Source: Sclerotinia nivalis (taxonomy: Eukaryota > Ascomycota > Leotiomycetes > Helotiales > Sclerotiniaceae). From it: 64,000 nucleotides of DNA. Under the pieces are notes generated by a model. The model did no database searches. It saw nothing but the letters and a program-made list of their open reading frames with translations, and was not told where the DNA came from. The stretch is from assembly GCA_029531795.1 (NCBI GenBank), contig JAPEIS010000002.1, positions 496,001-560,000 of the forward strand, in the 5' to 3' direction. This document shows, in pieces, positions 35,716 to 49,371 of the stretch (within the stretch, counting starts at the first letter, position 1; every line of letters starts with the position of its first letter). Position numbers and translations under genes: made by a program.

Positions 35716-37853
35716 GCAGCATGCCTCTAAAGCGCCACCACCCGACCTCATGTCGGCTCCTCATTTCTTACAATTCATCAGACTTTCCTTTTGTGTGTTG
35801 TCGATAGATCCTTATTAGAAGCATCACAGCTATCTTACTCTCCTCTTCTTTTCCCTTGACCTTCCGCCAACTGTACCTGAACATTTTGATGCACCAGTTG
35901 AGTTCCGAAATGTTCTGCACACAAAAGTACGCAAAGCACTCGACCACTATCGATCTCTGCGCACAGACATTTTTTGGCGGGAGGCCAATGTACAACAATT
36001 GCTCGCATCCTCATTGTGAGGGGTAGCTTGAGCATCGTTGGGTTTTTTCCTTTTAGATATAATATTTGGGCGGCGGATTTCTTTCATATGTACCGTACAA
36101 GGAAACAGATGTACTATACAGTCAGACATAGATAGTGGCAATCAAGTTTCATATAGCACACTCACACTCTCTCCTGCATGTGCTTTGCAGATCGTAACCA
36201 AATTTTGTTAATCGGAGTGACATTGCAGGTCCCGCCAAGTTGGAAACCGCCGGGGTATTTGATGAAAGTAATCGATAAACTGTGAGTGTAACTTTTGATA
36301 AGCTTAAATTGTTGTCACGGCTGCTTTCTTCCATCTCTTGTACACCAATCATTTGATTTTGAACGGACATCTAAATGTTGAGAATTGTTACATAACGCCT
36401 CGTTACAGATCTAATATTTGCAAATGCCGGAACTCCCTCCCCAAAACGAAAATTCATGCAGGTTATAAATTAATTAATATCATTGCCGATGATATTCTGC
36501 TGGTTAATGTTGGGTGCCGATGATGTTGCCGTGCATAAGTCGGTCGATCAACGTACAGATCAGCGTGAATCTATCATTCACATTTACATATTTTACAATG
36601 TCAACTTCAGCATAATCACTCGAGTCAATCTTCTGATCCAACAGCTTTGAAAATTGGCTAAGGAAAGTTTAAGTTAACATTAGTGCAGAACCTCCATCCT
36701 CAAAATTCATGCCCAACTACTCACGGATGATCTATTCGGACACGGCTATGTTGCGGCTACTTTCAGGGGTGTCTCGTTTAAAAACAAAGCCTACCTCGGC
36801 TAAAATATTTGCACCGAAAACATCACAAGCACCCGAAACTTTCCGAAATCTTATCCGTCTCCACTTTAACAAATGACCTACCCGCCATTCATTTCTTGCC
36901 GCTCAGCCCGAAGCGCATACCCCGAGTCGTGTCTAGGATCTGGTACGCATATGCGATCTAGTTTGTTACATCAATCGTAATTGATCCAATCATTCCACAC
37001 AAATGAAGTATTGCATATGACATTAAATGAGATTCTACGCAGGTCTTTTCATGCTTACATGCAACAATTGAAAGTTCGTGGTTTCGGGCCACGTGATACA
37101 AATCTATCAAGCAAAGAAAAAGCGGTTGCTAAGGAAATGATGCAGCCAAGCCCAAAGCTATATATGCTTGGCGACGAGCGAAACAGATGGATGTGATATA
37201 TGAGGCCGATGAGAAGGTCGTGTAACGGGACCCGAATAGATGGAGGGTGAGCTGTCAGGCTTTTGATCCGGCACGTTCGTTGTGTAGCCTGACCGATCAT
37301 GTGAAAGAGACAGTTATGGAGCTGGGATGGGAGAGAAAATGAATAAATTTAATGTACAGATCTTCCAACCTAAATAGGCAAAAAGATTTTCGATTGCAAT
37401 ATCACGTTCAGTGAATGCACTCAAGGTCACGTGTGTATTTCACCAGCCCCTTTACTGAGCCACCGGAACACCAGCCACAGCAACAATTTGAAGATACATT
37501 TCAAAAACTTGCAATTGTAAGAGGAAGTCGAGATAGAAGGAAGGGAATTGAAGGGCTTTTCGGTATGATTTAATTGTCGGATATGACTATCGTCAATCAA
37601 TGCAGATCAATGTCACTTTCATATAAGGCACATGATGTAATTATGATGTTATCAAATTTGTTTGTATTCTTATCGATCATTAAATATGAACAATTTATCG
37701 TGATTCATGAATGAAAACCCAAACTCCTAAACCATCTATCCCATATCTTATCTATACCGAATACCCAAGTCTATTCATCAAATTAAAAGATATACATGAA
37801 AATATACATGGAAAGAAAAGTGACAAAGGAGATTCGTTAAATGACAGTTATGT
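35716..37853. other. 2.1 kb intergenic stretch
   Basis: The GMC gene (+) and the first A-T-R gene (-) converge here, so the stretch should hold 3' ends only. I see no gene, repeat or RNA. This length between convergent genes is generous, in keeping with the rest of the window. Confidence 0.5.
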
Positions 37854-40800
37854 CTAGTTCAAAGCCAAGAATGCATTCTGAACCGCTGCTGGCTCTTTGA
37901 TGCCCCATTGAACCATCCAGTTCTCCAACCACACTCTGTTCAAAGGACCAAGAGTCCTCAAAGTCTTACTGGCAGACTGAGAAACAGTGGTCGGTAAGGT
38001 ACGAGCGCCTTTCTCGACGGCGCCACCAGCTGCTGCCTTGGAGTAGAATTCAAGAAGGCGCATGGCGGGGTTGGCATCAACATCGACGTTGCCAGTGCGT
38101 TCAGCTTCATCGACAGAAGCTTTGAGTGCATCGACCCATTGCTCAAATTTGACTGGTTTGACCATTCCCTTGGGGTAAGCAGCGAGGAGGTTCTGTCCCA
38201 AGTCCTCTTCCCAAGAGGAGAATTGTGGGTTGACAACGTGGTAAGTCTTGCTGTGAAGAGGAGCGGAAGAGATAGCGCCTGTAGCCTCGTCAAGCTCTGG
38301 CTGAGATGCGGTGTCAAGGATCTCGCACAAGACCTTGGAGAGCTTGTCTACTGGGAGCCAATCGATGTGATCTCTGGATGGGAAGGTCTCTGGCACAACA
38401 CCGAGATGGGCGGATGAGACAATGATGGATGGAATGTACTCATGTTTGTTCCACATTCCCTTTTGTTGCTCAACTGGACCAGCGACGATACCAACACGGC
38501 AGACAGCAGTGCGGACACCGGAGATTTGAGCGGCTTTTTCAAGGAGGGCCTCGGCGATAAGCTTGGATTGACCGTATCCCATAGGAGCAGCTGCAGTAAA
38601 GTCGAGGATTGGTGCCTCGGGAACACCGCCAACTCCCTTATATCCACCGACGGCGGCAATGGATGAGATGAACATCACGAAAGCGTTGTTGGTAGAGCTG
38701 GAAGCCATTTGAGCGAGGTTGCGAACACCAGTGATGTATGGCTTGAATGAGTTGAGAGTCCAGTTGAAGTTGACTGGCCATTGGCAATGAAGGACGTGGG
38801 TAACAGTTTCCAAGATTCTAGTGTAGTTTTCTTGTCCAACACCCAATTGAGAGTCCGAGAGATCTGCCTTGAGGAAGGTGACTCTCTTGGAATCAATGGG
38901 GCTCAATCCTCTTGCGGCGATGGCTTGTTGATACTTCTCTGCACCACCAGCAGAACGGTCAAGAGCGTAGATGTGCTTAACATTAGGGTCGTTGTTCATC
39001 TCATTGAGGAGGTATGAGCCCAAAGAACCGGTAGTACCAGTGAGGAGAACGGTAGTGCCGTTGGTAATTGGGGTGACACGAGGCTTGGTCTCAACTGGAA
39101 GAGTGGAGACAAATTCTTGGAAAAGAGACTCCATGGCAGTCAATTTAGGGTTCTTGACTTCCTTCTCGTTAGGATCGGCACTTTGGTAGGCACTATCAGG
39201 ATCTTCAGGTGCCAAATCTGCTGTCTTGTAAAGGAACTCAGAAAGTTCGACCAAAGATGGGTTGGAGTAAACAACAGTAGGAGATATAGAGTCCGCAGTG
39301 AGGTTGTTGCCACCAGAGATCTTAGCGTGTATCTTGAGCTCGCGGACAATTTTGATGACGTGGAGGGAATCTAAGCCAGATTCGAAGAATGCTGCATCGG
39401 GTCCGAGGTTCTGAATACCGGCAGTTACTTCAATGAGATCCTTCAACCATTTTGCAATGTTGGTGCGGTCGGCAAAGTCGACTCGCAAGTCACCGACTTC
39501 ACCTTCTTGGTCATCGAGGTTCTCGGCAGCAGTGTAGACATCCTCGATATCCTTCTCGTACAGTCTGTATGTCTGATGTCTTTGGATCTTACCTTGACCA
39601 AGGTAGTGCATTGGTCGGCTAGGGTCAACGAACAAGATGTGGTATTGATCAAGCTGGCCGTGAGCCGGAGCGTGCTTGTTAGCTTGCTCGATAGCTGGAA
39701 GCATCTCCTTGATCAAAGCGTGGCGTTCAGCTGCACTGTTTGGTGGCGCATCTTTCAGATCGACAAGAGCGGCTGGCTGAAATTTGCCACGACCTACAAC
39801 CATGGCACCCTTGACAAGAGGACTGCTGCAGAGGGAAGCTTCCATGAGAGCTGGAGCAAGTTTCTCACCGTTGCTGAGGACGATAACATCATCAGCACGA
39901 CCTCTCCATTTGTACAAGAAAGGCTTAGCTGGATCAGGGTGGCGAGAGTAGAGATCGTTCATTGAGTACTCCTCGAGTTGAGGGAAGGTACTGAAGATAC
40001 CCTGGTAGTAAAGGTCCAATTCAGGCTTTCGCTCAATGAAAAGCTCGTGAAGGCCATCCATATACTCTCTGAAGATGATACCAGAGTGAGTTGGGTGCCA
40101 GTAGAAGTAAGCCCAATCCTCGACAGCAGGAGCCAATCGTGGAAGACAAGCAGTCTCAGTGGCTCCAAAGTTGGAAACAACTCTGCAATGTTTGGAGATG
40201 ATGTCTCCGGCAGTTTGAGAGATGGCAGCACCACAGACAAGGATGTAGTTGAAGTTGTGGATACGTTCAAGGGATTTTGGGTCGTGGCTCAATTCCTCAT
40301 AGATGGATGGGGGGCCAATTGAGGCGTCGACACCACCGTACTTGTGAATCTCATCGGCATATGCAGCGTGGGGTACAACGTTTGCAGAGCCGTAAACAGT
40401 GGTGACACCGAGAAGGAGAGACATGGTGATACCGATGTTCAAACCACTAGTGTGGAACAAAGGCATAAGGTTGTAAGCCCTACGAGATTGTTGGTAGACT
40501 TCGGTGGTAGGGACATAGCCATCGATGGCTGGAATAGTTCTCCAAGCCTCATATGTGCTGAGGATCTCGTTCTTCCATGTGATAGGCTTTGGAAGACCGG
40601 TAGAACCGGTGGTGTGAAGGACAAGGCATGGGTCGGTGCGTGCCTCAGTGAAGGACTTGTTGTAAGGGTAGGCACGGACTTCTTCGTCTTCAAGCAACTC
40701 TTCAAGTTCAGGCACGGTTGCGGTGCGCATGTTGCGTTGGCTCAAGATGTTCTCGACATGAGTGTTGCGAGCTGTCAAGAAGATGTGACAGTTAGACTTC

Positions 40801-41246
40801 TCAAGAACATTGAGAGAGCCGGCGACACTGTTACGGGGAGAAAGATACAGCATCTTGTATCCGGCTTTGATAGCGCCGAACATGAACAGGAAGTAACGAA
40901 TGTCACCTGATAATCATATTAGCCTCACACAAGTATGTGACAAAGGGGAGAGGTTAGACTCACTGTGGCCTTGATAGGCGACAGCTGGGAATTCACCAGC
41001 GGGTGCTTTTCCGAGGATCGACTCCAAGTACCAAGCGGTGCGGTTGATTGCATTTGCGAAGGACTTAGCAGATACTTCCACAAAGCCATCTTGTGGCATA
41101 TCAGTCTTTGGGTAAGCAAAGATTGAATGATCGGGAACCGTTCTGGCGAGCTCATCTGGGATGAGATGAACCAAACGGGCGGGGTTGGCGTTGGCTGCGG
41201 CGAAGGCGGCTGCGACATCAGATCGGAGAGTTCCTGCTTGAGACAT
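37854..41246 (-). CDS. NRPS-like carboxylic acid reductase, A-T-R architecture (ATR1)
   Basis: Two exons, 41246-40964 and 40906-37854, giving 1111 aa; the 57-bp intron (GTGAGT...TCAG) joins YQGHS to DIRYFLF. The adenylation domain (about 25-540) has TTGSTGLPKP (193-202), FGATE (341-345), the GRADDVIVLSNGEK segment and the acyl-transfer lysine in GKIQR (Lys534). The thiolation domain carries the phosphopantetheine serine in LDSL (Ser608). The C-terminal thioester-reductase domain has the NADPH loop LTGTTGSLG (716-724) and a short-chain-reductase pair in YGQSK (Tyr872/Lys876). There is no condensation domain. Enzymes of this build activate a carboxylic acid, load it on the carrier arm and release an aldehyde or alcohol. 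All key residues are present, so it looks functional; the substrate is unknown. A second A-T-R gene lies 5 kb away. Confidence 0.92.
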
Positions 41247-43500
41247 TTTGAAAGTTGGTTTGAGTGATTGAAGAATTTAAAGATATTAATATGAAGTATT
41301 ATTAGATGTAAAGATAGATGATTGGCTCAAAGAAGCTTTAGTGAAGGTGTTGGATGTCTAAGACTCAAGTATTGGAAGACTGTGAAGTGATGTTCTGGCG
41401 GTGCCTAGATAGAATGTTGAAGATGTTGTTGTTGATGATGAAAAAAAGTATCTACATCGACAACATCGACATCTTATATATCAGAATCTCTTTGTCTGTC
41501 GACATAGTGTTTAGAGAATATGCTTCCCAAACGAGTGTTTCCATACCGCGCAACAGGAACATTGCATTGAGGAATGATGGTATTCGCGGGGAGTGGAAAA
41601 CCGGAGCAGAGCTAACGGGCTACTTTCGGCCTACTCTATCTCAATGACACTCAATGTACCATATGTCGAAGGTTCAGGAGTGTCTTCCGCAGGAGATCTG
41701 AGATTGCTGTTGGATCTGGAGGTGAGATTGGCGCAATCGGGAATCCTGGAGCTTGCAAAAATCTCCTAATGTCAACTACCAAAAGCTACTCCAGGAGTAG
41801 TATTGCTGTATCTGACATTGTTACCTTCTCCTTGGGAGTCAGTTAGCGCCATGCGCCATGGTACCAATCGTGCATTCTGGATCTTGCAGGAGTTTCATGA
41901 TTCATTGCCACAGACGTCGATGGAGCTTCTAAGTTGGGACTACCAGACACGTTATGCTCACTAACACTCCGCCATATCTCCCGGAGCTTGGGCCACACAT
42001 GCAATTGAGGGGTTTTTCCCAAGTTTTGATTATGTTTGTGGTGTAAGCATTCTCAATGGTACTGCATTCTGATAAGGAGTTCAATGATACTTTGCCTTAC
42101 TGGGTTAGGCTAAAAGCTCAAAGTGGTTTGTACGAATGAAGGTGTTTTGCCAAAATGCAATGTCAGTATTGAAGTAAGGTTTGTGTGGAGATTCCGGATG
42201 CTGCACTGAAAATGTAATTGCCCTGGGAAGGAAATTATTACGTTTCGGTTTTGGGTTTTCTACCAAACTTCACAATAGCTCTAATACAATCAAATCGAGT
42301 AAATTCCGGTGCTCCTACCGAAATGTAAGGTTCGTTCTGCAGAAATATTCCAGGTGTGTGCCATCTGACAAAATTTCAGGGTAATCCATATGGGAGACTT
42401 CGATTCTAATCTTTGGCCTGAAACGCCATTACACAGAAAGGCTCCCATATGAGTGGTGCTTCTTCGAGGGGATTAGTCTTGAATAGTCTTTGGAAAAATA
42501 GCGGAAGGGCAGGGAAATCGGAAAAATTGTCATAGTTAGTGGGATGGACAGAGAGATACCTTGAGGGTGGATGTAAAAAGATTCATGTCAACTCTATACA
42601 GGGTTTGTAATCACTTCAATTTAATTCCATTTCTTTTTAAATATTCTACAAAACTTACTAGCTGATAACAAAACGCGCAGAGGAAAGAAAATAGATATGA
42701 ATCTTAATCTTATTGGCTAGTGGGAATTTAATACGAGGTCATGGATGGTGATAGTAAAGAATTTATGTAAATATGCAAATACTCGGAGTAAAATTCTGAG
42801 CGCATGTCACAAAACCACAGACATTTCCCCAAGTAGATTAGACAACTTTAATAAATATAATAATACACCTGTTAGTATTGTGATCTTAATGCCAGCAGAT
42901 GAGAATAAAGGCACCAAAACAATTATTCACACCATGCTTACATAATATATTAGAAGATCTGAGAGCTTGTGACCATATTGAGTCGTGTGAACATACACCA
43001 AATGAAGCTCAGATATTCTCCGGGTTGAAGATATATTTGTTCTCCACGAACTAATTGAGGATATCAGTTATCAAACCTGACTCCCTGTCTCCGATCATGC
43101 GAAAGCAGGAGGAACCGAACGGGACGAAAGAAATTAAAGTTTTGTAGTTTCACGGGCCGAACCTTTCTAACAATCCCATATTGAAGAACATCAGGTTTGT
43201 CCCCACATTCTTTAGCGACAATTCACAACATCCTTCCCACTCCCCCTTTCGGTAGTGGAGTCACGGAACCTCACCCGCATCCTATATCGGTGGCCGCGAG
43301 TATACATATTACCATTACCCCGACTCTTATAAATGAAATGCATACCTCTTTTGTTTTCACATCATTCCAAAATTTTGCCGCTCCTAGCACCAATATATTT
43401 GACTTTATTGCCCTCAGAATTCACTACGAGAATCTACACCGATAACATAATTGATCGAATAAAATCCAAATCCAGTTGAAAAAAAACAAAAAAAACAAAT
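41247..43500. other. divergent intergenic region between ATR1 and the aldo-keto reductase
   Basis: 2.25 kb holding the promoters of ATR1 (-) and the aldo-keto reductase (+). No gene is supported. The immediate leader of the aldo-keto reductase is A-rich (43477-43500). I could not define a shared operator by eye. Confidence 0.5.
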
Positions 43501-44759
43501 ATGCCTTCTTCCACTAAACTTCCTACCCGTACCTTGGGACGCAATGGCCCTCAAATTCCCGCCCTTGGTCTCGGTCTCATGGGTTTAAGTAGTGAGTTTA
43601 TCACGGTGGATCATTAGAAGACAGCCAGATTGACAATTCAATAACAGCTTTCTACGGAAAACCGGGTTCCGATGAGGAGCGCTTCGAATTCCTTGATCGT
43701 GCTCATGAGTTAGGCTGCACCCATTGGGATTCAGCTCAAATGTATGGCGATAATGAAGTGCTTTTGGGAAAATGGTTCACGAGAACTGGCAAACGCAGTG
43801 ACGTAAGATTGCGATAATTCGGAATACAAAGCTGAAAGATGGATGCTTACTGTTGTCTAGATTTTCCTGACAACCAAATTTGGTAACCATGTCACACCAG
43901 AAGGTGGTCGTGAGATCCGCAATGATGCAGAGTACATTCGTCAATCTGTAGCGGAGAGTTTTGAGAAGCTTCAAACTGATTACATAGATTTGCTTTACTG
44001 GTTAGTTCTCCCCCACCAACTTCCCGAAAATGAACATCGTTCTGACAAACATGTACTAGTCATCGATTCACTGGAACAATTCCAGTCGAGACAATTGTTA
44101 CTGTTATGAAGGAATTTGTTGAGTAAATTTTCCGTCCTGTGTGCTCCTTGATAGAGACTAACTCTGAAAGTGCTGGCAAAGTCCGCTATTTGGGCCTCAG
44201 CGAGTGTGGCGTTGACACTCTCGAACGTGCCGTGAAGATTCACCCCATTCACGCATACCAAATTGAGTACAGTCCATTCTCTATGGACGTCGAGAAACCA
44301 GAAGTTGGGCTTCTCGATTGCTGTAAGAGACTCGGCATAGCGCTCGTTGCCTACTCACCATTGGGCCGTGGTATTCTCACTGGTCAGTACAGATCAGTTG
44401 ATGACTTCGACAAGGACGATTTCCGACGAACAATTCCCCGTTTCGCCACACAAGAGAACTTCGACAAGAATCTGAAACTTGTTGATACCATTACCGCAAT
44501 CGGAAAGACGAAGAATGCATCACCCGGACAGGTCACACTTGCTTGGATGATAAAGCAAGATCCTCTCATTTTCCCCATTCCAGGTACTAAAAAGATTAAG
44601 TACTTGGAAGAAAATATTGGAGCTCTTTATATTGATTTGACAGATGAAGAGGATAAGGAAATCAGACATGCAATTGAGAGTGCAGAAGTAGTTGGTACTA
44701 GAGTTGCTGAGCATCTCATGGGTGTTCTTGTGGTTGATACTCCTCCTCTCACCAATTAA
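43501..44759 (+). CDS. aldo-keto reductase (AKR13-like)
   Basis: Five exons: 43501-43591, 43648-43802, 43861-44000, 44060-44122 and 44171-44759, giving 345 aa. All introns are 48-59 bp with GTGAGT, GTAAGA, GTTAGT or GTAAAT donors. The last acceptor is AAAG after an ACTAAC branch point, unusual but required by the frame (FVDAGKVRYLG). The TIM-barrel catalytic tetrad is visible: Asp58 and Tyr63 in WDSAQMYG, Lys88 in TTKFG and His130 in YCHRF. The NADPH-site end, IPGTKKIKYLEEN, is also present. It reduces aldehydes or ketones, in the cytosol since no signal is seen. Sitting between two A-T-R genes whose reductase domains release aldehydes, it is a natural downstream enzyme for converting such an aldehyde to an alcohol. 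Confidence 0.93.
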
Positions 44760-46019
44760 AGGGTTTCTGAGGACGATGGATCTCATAATGGAAATTGGGC
44801 ACCAGTCGTTGGTGAAGTCGGTTTTATAGGATTTTTTTTTATCTCATACCAGAGAAATTTACCACGGTTTTTTTACACTCTAGTTGAATATTGCTGGTCC
44901 TGTCCGTGAAGGAAAAAAACTCCGTAATAAATTCATTTTGAAGTCCCCAAGAAATTAGAAGCTCTATCACGAAATTAGCATCTTATTAGCAAACTAGGCA
45001 TGTAAAGTGTGATGGTTTGGAAAAATTCTCTGATCACCTTAACAAAGAGGTGTGCAAAACAAGGCCTATATGTTGCCGATGATAAGCTACACTCACTCGG
45101 CATCATTTGAAGCTTCCTGGTAAATTTATTTGTCTTTTCCTCCAATGTTCCACCTACACTTGCTCACCTATCAGTGGCATGTCCAGTTTTCACATAGTTT
45201 GAATAGAGATTGAAATAGAAAGCATGTTCTTTTGGCTGAGCTCCGTTGTCAAAGAATCCTCAACATTCACGTTGGCTTGTGCGTTTGGTGTGGCTAAAAT
45301 AGCTGACATAATCTTGTTTGTGGTCCAGAACCTTAACTCAACCATCACACACTTACCCCGAGTCAAAAAGCACAAGAACTTCTTCATCTCGGGTAGAATC
45401 TTAACTCTAAAGTTAGCTACTTAAATTAATTCTGTAGTAGAGAATTGGCTAAATGCACTCATTTCGCACTCTGTCTCACTAGACGTTCTGCTGGGGTTTG
45501 CGTTTGAGCTCCGGGGTGTGTATACAGTACAGGTAATCATTTAGCATACTGTCAGCTCTATAACTGGTCTGCATGAAAACTCCGTCATCACATCAATTGG
45601 CTTTTACTGATGTGTAAACAATCAAAACGGAACTTTACCGAGATGGAGTTCTTGTGTTGCCGGAGCTAACAGACGATGCGAGTGTTTGGAAGAATGAGGG
45701 ACGTGTATGAAGTGTAGAATGCGGAAAGACCTATCACTTTCACGATTCCGGAGTTGAAGAAATTGACATGAACACGAGAATGGGATGTATCTATGAGGAG
45801 TTGTTTTACCGGACTCTCGTTTTTGGTATGAAGTTACAAGCCATGGCTGACCGATGCATCCGAATCCTCAATCCGAAAGGTGTTTATCAAGTCGGCTCCC
45901 CAACGCAGATTTCATTCATTCTTCAGTTCTCTTTCATCAACATCACTCTCTACTCTTCTGCCTTAATCAATATCTCTTTCGCCCTATTCAAAGCCTCCTT
46001 AGTTGTCGTTTAGATCATA
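44760..46019. promoter_or_regulatory. upstream region of ATR2
   Basis: 1.26 kb between the aldo-keto reductase and ATR2, which share orientation. It holds the 3' end of the former and the promoter of the latter. Small frames at 45190-45424 open on both strands and are not supported. No TATA box or operator is evident; the leader just before 46020 is pyrimidine-rich. Confidence 0.45.
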
Positions 46020-49000
46020 ATGGCCCATCTCACCCCAGAGCATATCTTGCACCTTTACGATACCTTCGGAGAGCTCAGGGTGCTCGACGATATCATCCGT
46101 CATCGTTCCAAAGACAATCCACCTGCTCCTATCTTGGGATATCCCAGAGTTGAAGATAACCCAAGCGATTATGAAACCTTCACTGGTCAGCAGCTTGATT
46201 CATTTGTCGATGCTGCCTGCAAGTACTTCATTAAGAATGGCCTGAAACCTGTAAGTTAATACAACATACCCTCGAGAGTCATTCGAAAGCCGCTGACTTC
46301 TGTTCAGGGTGGAAAAAGAGTCATTGGTCTCTACTCTCCGTCCAATGTAGACTTCGCCGTCACTTTCTTCGCCCTTAGCCGTCTGGGCTACACTGTCCTT
46401 TGCCTTTCCCTTCGTATAGCACCCATAGCTATCATCAACCTTCTCAAGCAAACAAAATGCGAGGTCATAATCCGTGGTGATACCCCTCAGATCGCTGCTA
46501 CTTGTGATGCCGTCGCACAAGAGGCTACTTTAAGATCTATCGTTATTCCCATGCGTGCCCAGTATGGAATACCACGCCTAGCAAACGAGAAACCATTTAT
46601 AAGAGAATTCGATCGTGAAGTTGAGACCAATGAAGTCGCTATTGTCATGCACAGTTCTGGATCCACTGGTCTACCCAAACCAGTCTTCCTTACACACAAG
46701 AATGTGTTGACCCATCCAGTGCAAGGTGCTGGAATGCACAACTTCGGTGCACTTCCATTGTATCACATGTACGGTCTCTCAACAACACTCCAAGCTATGT
46801 ACATGGCAAAGAAAGCAAACTTGCCCAGTGCTACTCTGCCAATGACGGCAGATAACCTTATGCTTGCAATCGAAGCAACACAACCTGAGGTCTTCCACGC
46901 TGTACCATATGCTTTGGGGCTCTTGACTGAGCACCCAAGAGGTATGCCATATCTTAAGCAAGCCAAAATTGTCACTGCTGCTGGTGCTCGTACTCCAGAT
47001 GAGCTTGGCGATCTATTAGCCTCAGAGAAGGTTAATATTGGTGTCGTGTTTGGAACGTGAGTAACCCTCTTCACTTCAACTTTCAAGTCATGTAAACTAA
47101 TCCAATGTAGTACTGAAGCCGGTCTTCTTGGTGATACTATGCGCCGTGCCGAGGGAGATGACTCATGGAATTACGTGCGAATCTACTCAAACATCCGAAG
47201 TTCTATTTACATGGACCCCATAGGAGACAACCAATTCGAGTGTGTCTACCTTAAAAGTCATCCAGGATTGTCTGTCTCAAACTCAGATGACCCCGCACCT
47301 GGTTCATGGCGCTCAAAGGACGTTTTCGAGCCCCACCCAACCATTCCCGATACTTGGAAATATGTGACTCGTCTTGATGATCGTGTCACCTTGAGCAATG
47401 GAGAGAAAGTTCTTCCACTTCCTATCGAAGGTCGTCTTCGTCAAGAAGAAATCATTCGTGAAGCTGCCGTCTTTGGTGTAGACAGAGCTATTCCAGGTGT
47501 CTTGATCTTCAGAGCTTCTGATGAGCTACCAGATGACGAATACCTCGAGGCCATCTGGCCAGCTATTGTTGACGCCAACTCATGTGCTGAGGGCTTCTCT
47601 CAGATCACGAAGGAGATGGTTGGTCTCGTACCATCAGATGTCGAATACCCTAGAACAGACAAGGGAAGCATCATTCGCGCACAGATCTATAGGAAGTTCG
47701 CAGACAAGATTGATGAATTATATGACAGTCTCGATGGCGATGCGGAGGGAACTCTAAAGCTTGATCTTGCTGGCATTGAAACTTTCTTGACCGAGACATA
47801 CGAAGAAATCACTGGTCACCCTCTTGAATCTGTCGATACTGATTTCTTCAATGCCGATATTGACAGTTTGAGAGCCATCCAAATGAGACGCATCATCCAG
47901 AAAACTCTCGATCTTAATGGCCAACAACTGAGTAGCAACGTTGTTTACGAACATGGAACTGTCAGGGCTCTGGCACAATACTTATTCTCTCTCAGCTCCG
48001 GTGAAAGCGAGCAAAATAAAGACAATGTTCCACTGATGGAATCATTGATTCAGAAGTACTCCACATTTGGAGAAGTTGTGGTATGTCAATTTATCTTACC
48101 TTTTTGATGCCAAATTACTTACATAAGAATAGATCTTAACTGGTGCTACTGGTTCGTTGGGTGCCCACGCCTTATACCAGATGGTTAACAGCCCCAACTT
48201 CAGAAAGGTGTACTGTCTTGTTAGAGGAGAAAATCCTATGGACAGAGTGATGAAGTCTATTAAAGACCGAGGATTGTCTCTCACTCCAGCCGCAAAATCC
48301 AAGGTTGTTGCATTCACTGCTGACCTTGCCCTCCCTGATCTTGGTCTCGGAAAAGCTATGATTGAGCAGTTCAAGACTGAGGTCTCTCTCATCATTCACT
48401 TGGCTTGGTCTGTCAACTTCATCATTGGTCTACAAAGTTTTGAACCCCATCTTGCTGGGTTAAAGAACCTTTTGGATCTGTCCCTCGCTGTCTACCGCTC
48501 AGAGCCAGCTCGTCTATTCTACGCTTCCTCTATCTCTACAGCTGAGAACACACCAGCACCAGCTCTTATCCCAGATGCGCCAATTGAAGACTTCCACAAC
48601 GCATTGAATATGGGTTATGCTCAATCTAAACTGGTTGGCGAATACATGGTCCTAAATGCTGCTCGCGGAGGAGCACGAGCCTACGCTCTCCGTATCGGAC
48701 AGATTGTTGGAGATAGAGATAATGGCTTCTGGAATGAAGCTGAATTTGTACCCTCCATGATCAGATCCGCACTCTCCATGAAAGCTCTCCCAATATTCCA
48801 CGAGAACTGCTCTTGGATTCCGGTCGACACCCTCGCCACTGCTATCCTAGAGATTGACGAGAAACTTAAGGCTCTCCCCCGACCATGCGCTATTGACAGC
48901 ACCAACCCTCCTATTGTCTACAACATGGTCAACCCTGCCACCTTCACCTGGGAAGCACTTCTCGGCGAACTTTCTACTGCTGGTCTCGATTTCGAGGCCA

Positions 49001-49371
49001 TTCCTTTCGGAAATTGGTTGCAAAAGCTTAGGGAGTCAGCTGCTAATGGCCAAGAAGAACAAAATCCAGCCGTCAAACTCTTGGATCATTTCGAACAGCG
49101 ATACCTTCAAAGTAACAACGGCCATGGCTACAGTGGTGCAGAGGCTAGTGCAAGCTCAAGTGGTACCAGCAGTCCTCGAAGCAGTGTCTCGGGTACTTCA
49201 ACACCAACCAGCAAGGGAACCAGTGTTAGCGATTATGAAATTATCGGAGTTACATTTGACACGAAGGCTATATTGAGGGATAGTAAGGTTTTGCAAAGCC
49301 CACCTGATATTATTCAGGATGGCTATGTAAAGCAATTTTTGAGCCAATGGTTGAAGAAGTGGGTTAAGTAA
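46020..49371 (+). CDS. NRPS-like carboxylic acid reductase, A-T-R architecture (ATR2)
   Basis: Four exons: 46020-46250, 46308-47056, 47111-48080 and 48133-49371, giving 1062 aa. The introns of 52-57 bp have GTAAGT, GTGAGT and GTATGT donors. The adenylation domain has HSSGSTGLPKP (192-202), a FGTTEAG loop (about 325) and the LDDRVTLSNGEK segment. The thiolation domain serine is in IDSLRA (Ser579). The reductase domain has LTGATGSLG (652-660) and GYAQSK (Tyr812/Lys816). It has the same domain order as ATR1 but diverged sequence, so this is not a recent tandem copy. An extra Ser/Thr/Gly-rich, apparently disordered linker (about residues 985-1020) precedes a conserved-looking C-terminal helix ending KKWVK. 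It should activate and reduce a carboxylic acid; the substrate is unknown. Downstream of the aldo-keto reductase on the same strand. Confidence 0.92.

Noticed and set aside
43019..45760. Short shared string (ccgg(g/a)gttgaag) upstream of the aldo-keto reductase and ATR2
   Set aside because: Only two imperfect occurrences and no palindromic CGG pair; too weak to call a cluster-specific operator without a motif search.
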